Position numbers and translations under genes: made by a program
Shown: positions 8,178 through 15,739 of the stretch, piece by piece
Layout: the number at the start of each line of letters is the position of its first letter
Position numbering within the stretch: the first letter of the stretch is position 1
From: JALZAI01 sp038212215
GTDB taxonomy: Bacteria > Actinomycetota > Actinomycetes > Mycobacteriales > Jatrophihabitantaceae
NCBI GenBank assembly: GCA_038212215.1
Contig: JBBQUT010000011.1
Location: forward strand, 1 to 64,000
Length of the DNA stretch: 64,000 nucleotides
Direction of reading: 5' to 3'
Notes under the pieces: model-generated
The model's input: the letters and a program-made list of their open reading frames with translations, nothing else
Told to the model about the DNA's origin: nothing
Database searches by the model: none

Positions 8178-9443
8178 CTATGGGGTCTCTGGGGTGCGCC
8201 GCTGCACGTCCGGCGCAGGTTCGTCGACGTTCAACAGGGTTGCATAGCCGAGCGCTGCGCTGCCGAATCGCGCTCGCGCAGCGTCGACAACCGAGTCGGC
8301 GCGGCGTTGCATCGGCGGGCCGTCGACATCGTCGAAGGTGAGCTGCTCGGCAACCTGAGCGGCGTCCTCGAGGTTCTCGCACTTGACCCCGACGAGCCTG
8401 ATACGCGGCCGGTCGAGCCCGAGCGCGCGGTAGAGATCGACCGCGGTGCCGTACACCGTGTCGGTGGAGTCGGTCGGACTAGCGAGGGTGCGGACTCTGG
8501 TAATCGTGCGGAAATCTGCGAACCGAATCTTGATCCCCACGGTGCGGGCCGCGAATCCCCGCGCCCGCACACGCTGGCCCACGTCGGCAGACAGCCGCAG
8601 CAGCTCCCGCCGGACCTCGACCTCTTCGGTGAGATCAACGGCAACGGTGTGATCGGCGCTGATCGACTTCTCGATCTCGTCGACCTCGACCGTGCGCGGA
8701 TCGACGCCGTTGGCGAGGTGGTGCAAGTGCTCGGCCATGGCGGTGCCTACCGCGCGCCGCAGTGTGTCGAGCGGGGTCTGCGCGAGATCGCCGACGGTGC
8801 GGATACCGAGCCGACGCAGCGGCTCCTCGGTACGGGCGCCGACCCCCCAGAGCGCAGTGACGGGCAGCGGATACAAGAAGTCGAGCGCCTCCGCGGCAGG
8901 TACCACGAGCAGGCCATCAGGCTTGCAGCGTGCCGAGGCGACCTTGGCGACGAACTTCGTTGCTGCCACACCGACCGAGCAGGTCAGCGCGAGCTCGTCG
9001 GACACCCGACGCCGGATGCCCGCCGCGATCACGGCTGGGCGGCCCTGCCCGCGCACTGCGCCCGCGACGTCAAGGAACGCCTCGTCGAGCGACAGCGGCT
9101 GGACGAGCGGAGTGACCTCGCGCAGGATCGACATCACCGCAGCCGACGCCGCCACGTAGGCTGCACGGTCCGGCGCTACGACGACCGCTCGGGGGCACAG
9201 GCGAAGCGCGCGGCTCATCGGCATGGCGCTGCGGATGCCGTACCTGCGTGCCTCGTAGGACGCTGCCGCGACGACACCGCGGGTGCCCCCGCCGACCACG
9301 ACCGGCCTACCACGCAGTTCAGGCCTGCGCTTGATCTCCACGCTGGCGAAGAACGCGTCCATATCGACGTGCAGGATCGGGCAACCCGCGTCGTCGCCGT
9401 CCGCTCGGCCGGCGACGCGCGGGATGTCGGCACTTCGTCCCAT
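8178..9443 (-). CDS. dinB: DNA polymerase IV (Y-family translesion polymerase)
   Basis: DinB copies past damaged or mismatched template bases. The 421-residue protein shows the palm motif ILHVDMDAFFASVE near residue 25, the second catalytic motif PLSLDEAFLDVAG, the helix-hairpin-helix block LWGVGARTEEPLRRLGIRTVGDLA and a little-finger domain. ATG 9443 is chosen because upstream in-frame codons lie inside the neighbouring methyltransferase gene and carry no DinB homology. It is the last gene of a likely three-gene operon, with a 16-bp gap to the methyltransferase and an SOS-type box at the operon head. Confidence 0.93.
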   Translation of the reverse strand: MGRSADIPRVAGRADGDDAGCPILHVDMDAFFASVEIKRRPELRGRPVVVGGGTRGVVAAASYEARRYGIRSAMPMSRALRLCPRAVVVAPDRAAYVAASAAVMSILREVTPLVQPLSLDEAFLDVAGAVRGQGRPAVIAAGIRRRVSDELALTCSVGVAATKFVAKVASARCKPDGLLVVPAAEALDFLYPLPVTALWGVGARTEEPLRRLGIRTVGDLAQTPLDTLRRAVGTAMAEHLHHLANGVDPRTVEVDEIEKSISADHTVAVDLTEEVEVRRELLRLSADVGQRVRARGFAARTVGIKIRFADFRTITRVRTLASPTDSTDTVYGTAVDLYRALGLDRPRIRLVGVKCENLEDAAQVAEQLTFDDVDGPPMQRRADSVVDAARARFGSAALGYATLLNVDEPAPDVQRRTPETP

Positions 9444-9459
9444 TCCTGTGCCCGACCGC

Positions 9460-10389
9460 TTAGCCGGCCACGCGCCGGGCGAGCAGATGTACCCGAACGG
9501 CGATATCGGCGAACGGGCTGCGCGTGGCGCAGGCGGCTTCGAGCGCCACCAACTCCTCGCGTGCGCCCGGAGCGTCAAGGGCAGCTCCCGGGACGAGGTC
9601 GGTGAACACGCCGATGCCGTGCGCCTGTTCGACGTCAAAGCCGTGCTCGGTGCAGAGGGCGCGAATCGCTGCCGGATCGAGGGCCAGGTCGTCCAGGAGG
9701 GCCAGCTCGTCACGAGCAGCGGCGAGCTCCCCCGCGAGCGCCCGCGCCAGCACTACCGCGACGGGGTTACCGATGAGAACGCTCAGCAGCCCGCCGGGAC
9801 GGACTGTGCGGGCGAGCTGGGCAAAAACGGGCCCGAGCTCATCGACGGCCTCAAGAACGCCGTGCGCGAGCACCACATCGAACGTTCGAACCCCAACCAC
9901 GTCGGCGAGGCTCTCGATGTCACCCTGTACGGCGTGCACGCGGTCGGCGATCCCGGCCTCCGCAGCCCGGCGGCGCAGCGTAGCGAGCGCATCGGCGCTG
10001 ATGTCGACCACGGTCACGGTGGCGCCCGCGCGGGCAAGAGGAACCGCGAAGCTGCCGCTGCCGCCTCCGCAGTCGAGCACGGATGGTTTGCCGCCGCTGG
10101 ATTGCGAGGCGCTGGATTGCGAGGCGCTGGATTGCAGGCCGCTGGATTGCAGGCCGCTGGATTGCAGGCCGGTGGATTGCGGTCCGCCGAAGACGGTGTC
10201 GTCGGACCCTGGACCGAAGGATCCGGCGACGCTCGACAGCGATGCGATCGCGTCGTCGAGCACCTGCCCGACCAGGCCGTAGCGGCCGTGCCCGGCAAGG
10301 GCGTCCCGGCTGCGTGCCGTGTGGCCGAACCGGCCCGTCCCGACGGCGTCGCTCTGCACAAGCGCAACACTATCGGCCACCACCGACAC
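9460..10389 (-). CDS. class I SAM-dependent methyltransferase with an internal pentapeptide repeat
   Basis: The 309-residue protein has the Rossmann SAM motif SVLDCGGGSGSFAVPLARAG (about residues 103-122), then VTVVDIS, and DVVLAHGVLEAVD as motif IV/post-II. This is the UbiE/SmtA-like fold with no clear substrate signature. Ahead of the catalytic domain sits a run of (S)GLQS/SASQS units made by a 15-bp tandem repeat, probably a flexible linker between an N-terminal helix and the methyltransferase core. It lies between the HEPN gene (50-bp gap) and dinB (16-bp gap), so it is likely co-induced with them. The substrate (nucleic acid, small molecule or protein) cannot be told. Confidence 0.8.
   Translation of the reverse strand: MSVVADSVALVQSDAVGTGRFGHTARSRDALAGHGRYGLVGQVLDDAIASLSSVAGSFGPGSDDTVFGGPQSTGLQSSGLQSSGLQSSASQSSASQSSGGKPSVLDCGGGSGSFAVPLARAGATVTVVDISADALATLRRRAAEAGIADRVHAVQGDIESLADVVGVRTFDVVLAHGVLEAVDELGPVFAQLARTVRPGGLLSVLIGNPVAVVLARALAGELAAARDELALLDDLALDPAAIRALCTEHGFDVEQAHGIGVFTDLVPGAALDAPGAREELVALEAACATRSPFADIAVRVHLLARRVAG
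10096..10185. repeat. 15-bp tandem repeat, six units, in the methyltransferase gene
   Basis: Units start at 10096, 10111, 10126, 10141, 10156 and 10171. The first two are GCTGGATTGCGAGGC, the next three GCTGGATTGCAGGCC, and the last is a diverged copy. The period of 15 keeps the frame and encodes five residues per unit (SASQS or SGLQS). Confidence 0.9.
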
Positions 10390-10439
10390 GCCGGGTCGTC
10401 CAGCGTTACTGGGTGGCAGGTCGTCACCGCATCATGTCC

Positions 10440-10925
10440 TCAGCTCGCCATCGGCGCCGCCAGTAGCCCGAGCGTCAGCTCCACGAGTTCCAAGAACGTG
10501 TCCGCCGCGCGCACCTGGTCGTCGGCGCTTCGGGCGGTCACCGCGTGCAGCGCGCCAGCCTCGACCGCAGCCCGTACCGACGCGCCGGATGCGAAGAAAC
10601 GGGCCCATTCCGCCAACTCCGGCGCGACCACGTCCAGCAGCAACCAGACGCTGACCAGGCGCCGTCGAGCCGCGGCAGGGCGCCCGCGCTCGGCGAGGAC
10701 GGCGGCGGCGCCGCGCAACGCGGACAAATGCGCGAGGGAGAATCGCTCGCCGGCGTCTGTGCTCTGCCTCGCGTCGGCCAGCACACCACGCGCCTGACCG
10801 ATGAGGGCCAGCGCAGCGAGCGGCGTCGGAGCTGGTGGCATCGCGTGCCGGTTCGGTGACGACGTGCTGTGCTGTGACGACGTGCTGTGCTGTGACGACG
10901 TGCTGGGCGAGGACATGCTTGCCAT
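10440..10925 (-). CDS. SAV_6107-type HEPN domain protein
   Basis: The 161-residue product matches the actinobacterial SAV_6107 HEPN family: an all-helical protein with LIGQARGVLADA, FSLAHLSALRGAAAVLAERGRP and a C-terminal ADTFLELVELTLGLL helix. HEPN folds include RNases, nucleotidyltransferase partners and toxins; I do not see a clear Rx4-6H catalytic motif, so nuclease activity is not claimed. ATG 10925 is fixed by AGGAGG at 10936-10931. The first 28 residues are a Ser/Thr/Gln/His low-complexity leader made by an 18-bp repeat. It heads the operon with the methyltransferase and dinB, and a LexA-like box covers its promoter. Confidence 0.82.
   Translation of the reverse strand: MASMSSPSTSSQHSTSSQHSTSSPNRHAMPPAPTPLAALALIGQARGVLADARQSTDAGERFSLAHLSALRGAAAVLAERGRPAAARRRLVSVWLLLDVVAPELAEWARFFASGASVRAAVEAGALHAVTARSADDQVRAADTFLELVELTLGLLAAPMAS
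10861..10906. repeat. 18-bp tandem repeat at the 5' end of the HEPN gene
   Basis: GACGTGCTGTGCTGTGAC occurs at 10861-10878 and 10879-10896, with a partial third copy to 10906. On the coding strand this gives the repeated STSSQH stretch near the N-terminus of the HEPN protein. Confidence 0.85.
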
Positions 10926-10937
10926 CTCTGCCTCCTG

Positions 10938-10959
10938 TCGAACGGGTGTTCTAAACGTA
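10938..10959 (-). promoter_or_regulatory. LexA/SOS-like box with adjoining -10 element
   Basis: TCGAAC-GGGT-GTTCTA at 10938-10953 matches the actinobacterial SOS consensus TCGAAC-N4-GTTCGA at 11 of 12 fixed positions. On the minus strand a TACGTT hexamer (10959-10954) directly precedes it and can serve as the -10 of the HEPN-methyltransferase-dinB operon. The expected transcription start would fall within the box. The match and position are read from sequence; LexA binding is inferred. Confidence 0.75.
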
Positions 10960-11118
10960 GCGCGCTGGGTGGACGATGTCCAGCATGCCGACGGGGTACG
11001 ACAAAACTGCCGGCCCTGCGCGGCCGCAATCGACGGTTACCCGATGCCGCGCTGGCCGCTGCAATTGATCGTTGCGCTCCAGGCAGCGCCTGGCCGCTGC
11101 GAGAAGGTCAACGACCAC
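10951..11118 (-). CDS. possible 55-residue ORF of unknown function
   Basis: The 319-base stretch between the HEPN gene and the cysG-like gene holds no recognised gene. One minus-strand frame from GTG 11118 to a stop at 10951 gives 55 residues (VVVDLLAAARRCLERND at the start, MLDIVHPARYV at the end) with GC-rich third positions. I see no clear ribosome binding site and recognise no family. Its stop overlaps the SOS-like box. It is listed as a weak candidate only. Confidence 0.25.
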   Translation of the reverse strand: MVVDLLAAARRCLERNDQLQRPARHRVTVDCGRAGPAVLSYPVGMLDIVHPARYV

Positions 11119-11244
11119 TGTGACTCGCGCTACTCTGCGTGGCGCTCGACGCCGTGCTGGGCGCGACGATCGGCACCGCAGCTGAACGCGCTCATCAAAC
11201 CTGTCCAGCCAGCCGACGCAAACCGGGCAGCCCACCAGGTCAGG

Positions 11245-12462
11245 TCAATGACCCAGCCCGCCCGTATGCACACCCAGCACATTGACGACCTCGCCGATGA
11301 CGGTGACGGCGGGCGCGCCGACCCCGCTCGCCTCGACGGCTGCGGCCAACTCCGATAGTGGCGCTCGCACGATCGTCTCGCCGGGCAACGTCGCCCGGTG
11401 TACGACCGCCGCCGGGGTGGAGGGCGCGCGTCCATGCCTGATCAGCTCGTCCGCGATCAGCCCGACCCGGTCCATCGACATCAGCAGCACCAACGTGCCG
11501 GCCCCGGCGGCCAGTCCCGGCCAATCGACACCTTGCTCGGGACTTCGCCCGGGGTCGAGATGGCCGGACACCACGGTGAAGTCGGACGCCACGCCCCGAT
11601 GGGTGAGCGGGATCCCCGCCGCGGCCGGCGCCGCGAGCGCGGAACTGATCCCGGGCACCACCGTCACGCTCACGCCGGCCGCGACGCAGGCCAGCCACTC
11701 TTCGCCGCCGCGTCCGAAGACGAACGGGTCACCACCCTTGAGCCTGACGACCCGATTCCCCGCACTGGCCCGGGCGACCAGCACCTCGTTGATCTCGGCC
11801 TGGCTGAGATTGTGGCGATGCGCCGACTTGCCGCAGTCGATGACCTCGACGCCGTCGGGCAACTCGGCCAGCAGCGCTCGCGGCGCGAGCCGGTCCACGA
11901 CCACGACATCGGCGTCGGCCAGTAACCGACGCCCGCGCACGGTGATGAGTTCCGGATCGCCGGGCCCGCCGCCGACCAGCGCCACCGAACCCGTTGCCGC
12001 CGGGCGCACGGGCCGAGCGGACAGCACGCCGGAATCGAGGGCCAGCGAGATCGCATCACGCAGGGCGCGGGCCCGGCGGGGGTCGTCACCGCCGTTGACC
12101 GCCACCGTCACCGCATCGCGGCGCAGCACCGCCGGTGTGCGCGCAGTGCCGCCGCGTGCCGCGTCGGCACGAACGCAGAAGATGCGGCGCTCCTCGGCGT
12201 ACGCGGCGACAAAAGCGTTCACTCGCTCGTCGTCAGTACACGCAAACACCAACCAGGCGCCGTCCAGATCGGCGGCCGCGAACTCGCGCTGCGTCACCGT
12301 CACGTCGAGTTCGAGCACGTCCGGACTGACAATCGGGGACACCACCTCTACCGTCGCCCCGGCATCCACCAGCGCCCGAGCGCGCCGCGCGCCGACCGTC
12401 CCGGCGCCGACGACGACGACTCGCCGGCCAGCGACGTCGAGCAACAGCGGGAATCCGGACAC
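11245..12462 (-). CDS. siroheme synthase CysG-like fusion (precorrin-2 dehydrogenase + uroporphyrinogen-III C-methyltransferase)
   Basis: This fusion makes siroheme from uroporphyrinogen III. The N-terminal domain has the NAD-binding RRVVVVGAGTVGARRARAL and an ACTDDERVN block typical of CysG-N/Met8. The C-terminal domain has VALVGGGPGDPELITVRG, VVVVDRLAP, RLKGGDPFVFGRGGEE and THRGVASDFTVVSGH, all signatures of SUMT. GTG 12462 starts the dehydrogenase domain after 2 residues; longer in-frame starts (ATG 12528 or 12603) exist but add no family sequence. It is divergent from sirA, whose product needs siroheme. No ferrochelatase motif could be confirmed. Confidence 0.9.
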   Translation of the reverse strand: MSGFPLLLDVAGRRVVVVGAGTVGARRARALVDAGATVEVVSPIVSPDVLELDVTVTQREFAAADLDGAWLVFACTDDERVNAFVAAYAEERRIFCVRADAARGGTARTPAVLRRDAVTVAVNGGDDPRRARALRDAISLALDSGVLSARPVRPAATGSVALVGGGPGDPELITVRGRRLLADADVVVVDRLAPRALLAELPDGVEVIDCGKSAHRHNLSQAEINEVLVARASAGNRVVRLKGGDPFVFGRGGEEWLACVAAGVSVTVVPGISSALAAPAAAGIPLTHRGVASDFTVVSGHLDPGRSPEQGVDWPGLAAGAGTLVLLMSMDRVGLIADELIRHGRAPSTPAAVVHRATLPGETIVRAPLSELAAAVEASGVGAPAVTVIGEVVNVLGVHTGGLGH

Positions 12463-12564
12463 CGCGCCATTGTCGCTCAGCGGTGGCGACCGACTCAGCC
12501 CGCCGGTGCCCCATCTCACGCTGCACATTTCGATTGCAACTGGGTTGTGTGCAAGCATGGTCGG

Positions 12565-12639
12565 ATGCGACCGACGGACCTCATGCTCACGTCGCGCCGC
12601 CACATCGATCTACTGCGGGTTGCCGGCGCAAGCTGTTGA
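12565..12639 (+). CDS. 24-residue leader peptide upstream of sulfite reductase
   Basis: A short frame from ATG 12565 encodes MRPTDLMLTSRRHIDLLRVA, then GASC and a TGA stop. The SRRHIDLLRV core followed by a terminal Cys matches the actinobacterial 'putative leader peptide' class found before cysteine and sulfate assimilation genes. Translation through the last Cys codon could sense cysteinyl-tRNA and control the sirA operon, as reported for Cys-rich leader ORFs in mycobacteria. It ends 55 bases before sirA. I see no Shine-Dalgarno, so it may be leaderless or start at the internal ATG 12583. Confidence 0.8.
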   Translation: MRPTDLMLTSRRHIDLLRVAGASC

Positions 12640-12694
12640 CGCGTCCGTAACAGACGTCCACGCCGCACGCCTTTCGTCGAAGGGACACGCGCAT

Positions 12695-14338
12695 ATGCCC
12701 GCGCGTCGAGGTCAGGGCCAATGGGCCCTTGGATACAAAGAGCCGCTCAACCCGAACGAGCGCACCAAGCGCGACGACGACGGACTGCTCGTCCGTCAAC
12801 GGGTTATCGACATCTACCAGCACACCGGCTTCGCCGGCATCGATGCTGCGGATCTACGCGGCAGGCTGCGCTGGTGGGGCCTCTACACACAGCGCCGGCA
12901 AGGGATTCCCGGCGGGCAGACGGCGACGCTCGAACCGGAGGAACTCGAGGACGAGTTCTTCATGATGCGGATCCGTATCGACGGCGGTGCGTTGACCAGC
13001 GAGCAGCTACGGGTTGTCGCGGACATCGCCACCGACTATGGCCGCGATCTAGCCGACATCAGCGATCGGCAGAACATTCAGTTGCACTGGATCCGCATCG
13101 AGGACGTCCCTGCCATCTGGGAGCGACTCGAGGCGGTGGGCCTGTCCAGCACCGAAGCCTGCGGTGACACGCCACGCGTCATGCTGGGCTGCCCGCTCGA
13201 GGGTGTCGCTGCCGATTCCGTGCTCGATGCCGGGCCCGCCCTGCGGGCGACCGTCGAAAAATACATCGGCGACCCCGCGTTCTCGAACTTGCCCCGCAAG
13301 TTCAAGACCTCTATCTCCGGCTGCGCGCAGCACTGCACGAATCACGAGATCAACGACGTCTCGTTTGTCGGCGTGCTCGGGCCGGGCGGCGAGCCGGGAT
13401 TCGATCTCTGGATCGGCGGCGGGCTATCGACGAACCCGAAGTTTGCGCAGCGGCTGGGCGCCTTCGTTCGTCCGGACGAGGTCAGTGACGTGTGGGTCGG
13501 TGTCGTGTCGGTCTTTCGTGATTGGGGTTATCGGCGCTCGCGCAACCATGCCCGGTTGAAATTCCTGATGGCCGACTGGGGGCCGGAGAAGTTCCGTCAG
13601 GTGCTGCAAGACGAATACCTGCACCGCGATCTGGCGGACGGCCCGCCACCGCCCGCATCACCCGCGCACCGCGACCACACCGGAGTCCGCGAGCAAAACA
13701 ACGGGCTGGTCTCCGTCGGCGCCAGCACGCATTCGGGACGCACATCGGGGACGAATCTGCGCCGCGCCGCGGACCTTGCCGAGCAACTCGGCGGCGGCCG
13801 TACCGCGTTGACCGCACAGCAGGGCATCGTCGTTCTCGACGTCGCGCAGCACAATGTGGAAAAGTTGAGCGAGGAATTGGACGCGCTGGGGCTGTCAGTC
13901 AATCCGAGTGCGTTCCAGCGCGGGGCGATCGCCTGCACCGGTATCGAATTCTGCAAGCTAGCCCTCGTCGAGACCAAGGCACGCTCGGAGACGATTCGCC
14001 AAGAACTCGACCGCCGCCTGCCTGGCTTCGACACCCCGATCACGATCAACGTCAACGGGTGCCCGAACTCATGCGCACGGTTCCAGGTCGCGGACATCGG
14101 TTTCAAGGGCATGGTGCAAAAGGGCCCGGACGGCGACGAGGACGCATTCCAGGTACATCTCGGCGGCCAGATGGGCAGCGACGCGGAATTCGGCCGCAAG
14201 TTCCGCGGTTTGAAGGTGACAGCGGAGCAAGTTCCCGACTACGCCGAGCGGGTGCTGCGGGGCTACCTCGCCCGCCGCGAGGACGGCGAGAGCTTTGCCG
14301 CCTACGTGACACGTGCCGAGGAGGCCTGGTTGTTGTGA
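12695..14338 (+). CDS. sirA: ferredoxin-dependent assimilatory sulfite reductase (SirA/NirA type)
   Basis: The 547-residue protein is a siroheme/[4Fe-4S] reductase with two ferrodoxin-like repeats. The cluster ligands are in ACTGIEFCKLAL (Cys-x5-Cys) and NVNGCPNSCARFQ (Cys-x3-Cys). The N-terminal half holds RQNIQLHWIRIEDVP and the TSISGCAQHCTNHEIND pseudo-motif. It reduces sulfite to sulfide for cysteine synthesis; a nitrite reductase reading is less likely because cysH and a cysteine leader peptide flank it. The start is ATG 12695 with GAAGGGA about 9 bases upstream. The long upstream extension of the frame overlaps the divergent cysG-like gene and is not coding. Confidence 0.93.
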   Translation: MPARRGQGQWALGYKEPLNPNERTKRDDDGLLVRQRVIDIYQHTGFAGIDAADLRGRLRWWGLYTQRRQGIPGGQTATLEPEELEDEFFMMRIRIDGGALTSEQLRVVADIATDYGRDLADISDRQNIQLHWIRIEDVPAIWERLEAVGLSSTEACGDTPRVMLGCPLEGVAADSVLDAGPALRATVEKYIGDPAFSNLPRKFKTSISGCAQHCTNHEINDVSFVGVLGPGGEPGFDLWIGGGLSTNPKFAQRLGAFVRPDEVSDVWVGVVSVFRDWGYRRSRNHARLKFLMADWGPEKFRQVLQDEYLHRDLADGPPPPASPAHRDHTGVREQNNGLVSVGASTHSGRTSGTNLRRAADLAEQLGGGRTALTAQQGIVVLDVAQHNVEKLSEELDALGLSVNPSAFQRGAIACTGIEFCKLALVETKARSETIRQELDRRLPGFDTPITINVNGCPNSCARFQVADIGFKGMVQKGPDGDEDAFQVHLGGQMGSDAEFGRKFRGLKVTAEQVPDYAERVLRGYLARREDGESFAAYVTRAEEAWLL

Positions 14339-14363
14339 ACGACGACGCGCTGCGAGACAAGTC

Positions 14364-15071
14364 GTGACGGCGGTGCTGCCCGACACCGACGAACTGCGGC
14401 GGGTCGCGCTGAAGGCGGGGGACGAACTAGAAGGCGCCTCGGCGCTGGACGTGTTGCGCTGGGCAGACGAGCAGTTTGGCGCGACCGGCTGGTGCGTGAC
14501 CTCCAGCATGGCCGACGCGCTCGTACCGCATCTCGCGTCTCGGGTTCGCGCGGGCGTAGACATCGTCTTTCTCGACACCGGCTACCACTTCGCTGAGACC
14601 ATCGGCACACGTGACGCGGTCGCTGCGACCTTGCCGGTGACCGTCCGCACGATCTTGCCGCGCAAGAGCGTCGAGCAGCAGGACGCAAGCTTCGGGGCGC
14701 GACTCTACGAACGCAACCCGAATCAGTGCTGCGCGCTGCGCAAGGTGAATCCGCTGCGGCTGGCTTTGAAGGATTACACCGCGTGGGCGTCAGGCCTGCG
14801 CCGTGACGAGGCGATCACCCGGACCGACATCAAAGTCGTCGAGTGGGACGCGCGCCGCTCGATGGTAAAGCTCAACCCCATCGCTGCGTGGACGCAGGAC
14901 GACGTGGATCGCTACATCGCTGACAACGGCGTACTGGTGAACCCGCTCAGCTACGAGGGGTACGGCTCGATCGGCTGCGCGCCATGCACCCGGCGAATCA
15001 AGCCCGGCGAGGATCTTCGCGCGGGTCGCTGGGCGGGGACGTCCAAGACCGAGTGCGGCATCCACGACTGA
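14364..15071 (+). CDS. cysH: assimilatory adenylyl-sulfate (APS/PAPS) reductase
   Basis: The 235-residue enzyme reduces adenylylsulfate to sulfite. It has VTSSMADALVPHL and DIVFLDTGYHFAET (nucleotide-binding), the CC pair in NPNQCCALRKVNPL and the CxxC in GSIGCAPCTRRIKPGED. The CC...CxxC pattern indicates a [4Fe-4S] cluster and therefore APS rather than PAPS preference. The C-terminal TECGIH carries the redox-active Cys. GTG 14364 overlaps the stop of a 10-codon frame (14335-14367) that itself overlaps the sirA stop, so translation may be passed along by stop-start coupling. Confidence 0.93.
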   Translation: MTAVLPDTDELRRVALKAGDELEGASALDVLRWADEQFGATGWCVTSSMADALVPHLASRVRAGVDIVFLDTGYHFAETIGTRDAVAATLPVTVRTILPRKSVEQQDASFGARLYERNPNQCCALRKVNPLRLALKDYTAWASGLRRDEAITRTDIKVVEWDARRSMVKLNPIAAWTQDDVDRYIADNGVLVNPLSYEGYGSIGCAPCTRRIKPGEDLRAGRWAGTSKTECGIHD

Positions 15072-15172
15072 GTGCCGGCGCTGCCAGCCTCCGACCGGGG
15101 GCGGCTTGCCCTGGACACGTCGCAACGACCCTCGTCCACCCGCGCTCGCGCCAGATACGGCACGATCGACGG

Positions 15173-15739
15173 GTGGCGTCCGCCGAACTGTCCCCCGAAG
15201 AGCCGCGGGTCGTGCAATGGTCCAGCGAGCAGTTCGCCGCGCACCTGGACGAGGCGATGCAGATTTACGTCGCTGCGATGGGCTATCCCGCCCACGCCGC
15301 CGCGCAGCGGGCAATGACCGCACGCAGGCACGTCCACAACAATGGATTCGCCTGCAGAGCAGCCGTTCTCGATGACGCGACCCTCGTCGGGTTCGGTTAT
15401 GGGTACACAACCGCGCCGGGGCAGTGGTGGCACGATCTCGTGCGCAGGGCGCTCGCACCGGATCTCGGCAAACAGTGGCTGGCCGACGCGTTCGAGCTGT
15501 CCGAACTGCATGTGCTGCCGAGGTACCAGGCCCACGGACTCGGCCGGTTGCTGCTCACCGAGCTTGCCGCCGCGGTTCCCAACGCAGTGATGCTGCTCTC
15601 GACGCCGGACGACGACACGCGCGCTTTCCGCCTGTACCGCCGGCTCGGCTTCGTCGATCTTCGCCGCCATTATTTGTTTCCGGGCGACGGGCGTCCGTTC
15701 GCCGTGCTCGGCGCGCAACTGCCCCTCGATGCTCGATGA
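15173..15739 (+). CDS. GNAT family N-acetyltransferase
   Basis: The 188-residue product has the GNAT core: ELHVLPRYQAHGLGRLLLTEL is the acetyl-CoA-binding motif A and RAFRLYRRLGFVDLRRHY is motif B. Its N-terminus, with an AMQIYVAAMGYP helix, suggests a dedicated actinobacterial subgroup. GTG 15173 is chosen because upstream in-frame residues read through the cysH gene. The 3' end overlaps the carotenoid gene by 4 bases (ATGA). The acceptor is unknown. Confidence 0.8.
   Translation: MASAELSPEEPRVVQWSSEQFAAHLDEAMQIYVAAMGYPAHAAAQRAMTARRHVHNNGFACRAAVLDDATLVGFGYGYTTAPGQWWHDLVRRALAPDLGKQWLADAFELSELHVLPRYQAHGLGRLLLTELAAAVPNAVMLLSTPDDDTRAFRLYRRLGFVDLRRHYLFPGDGRPFAVLGAQLPLDAR

Noticed and set aside
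11282..12694. Plus-strand open frame continuous with sirA
   Set aside because: It is antisense to the cysG-like gene, with Ser/Thr/Arg-biased shadow composition; sirA family sequence starts only at 12695.
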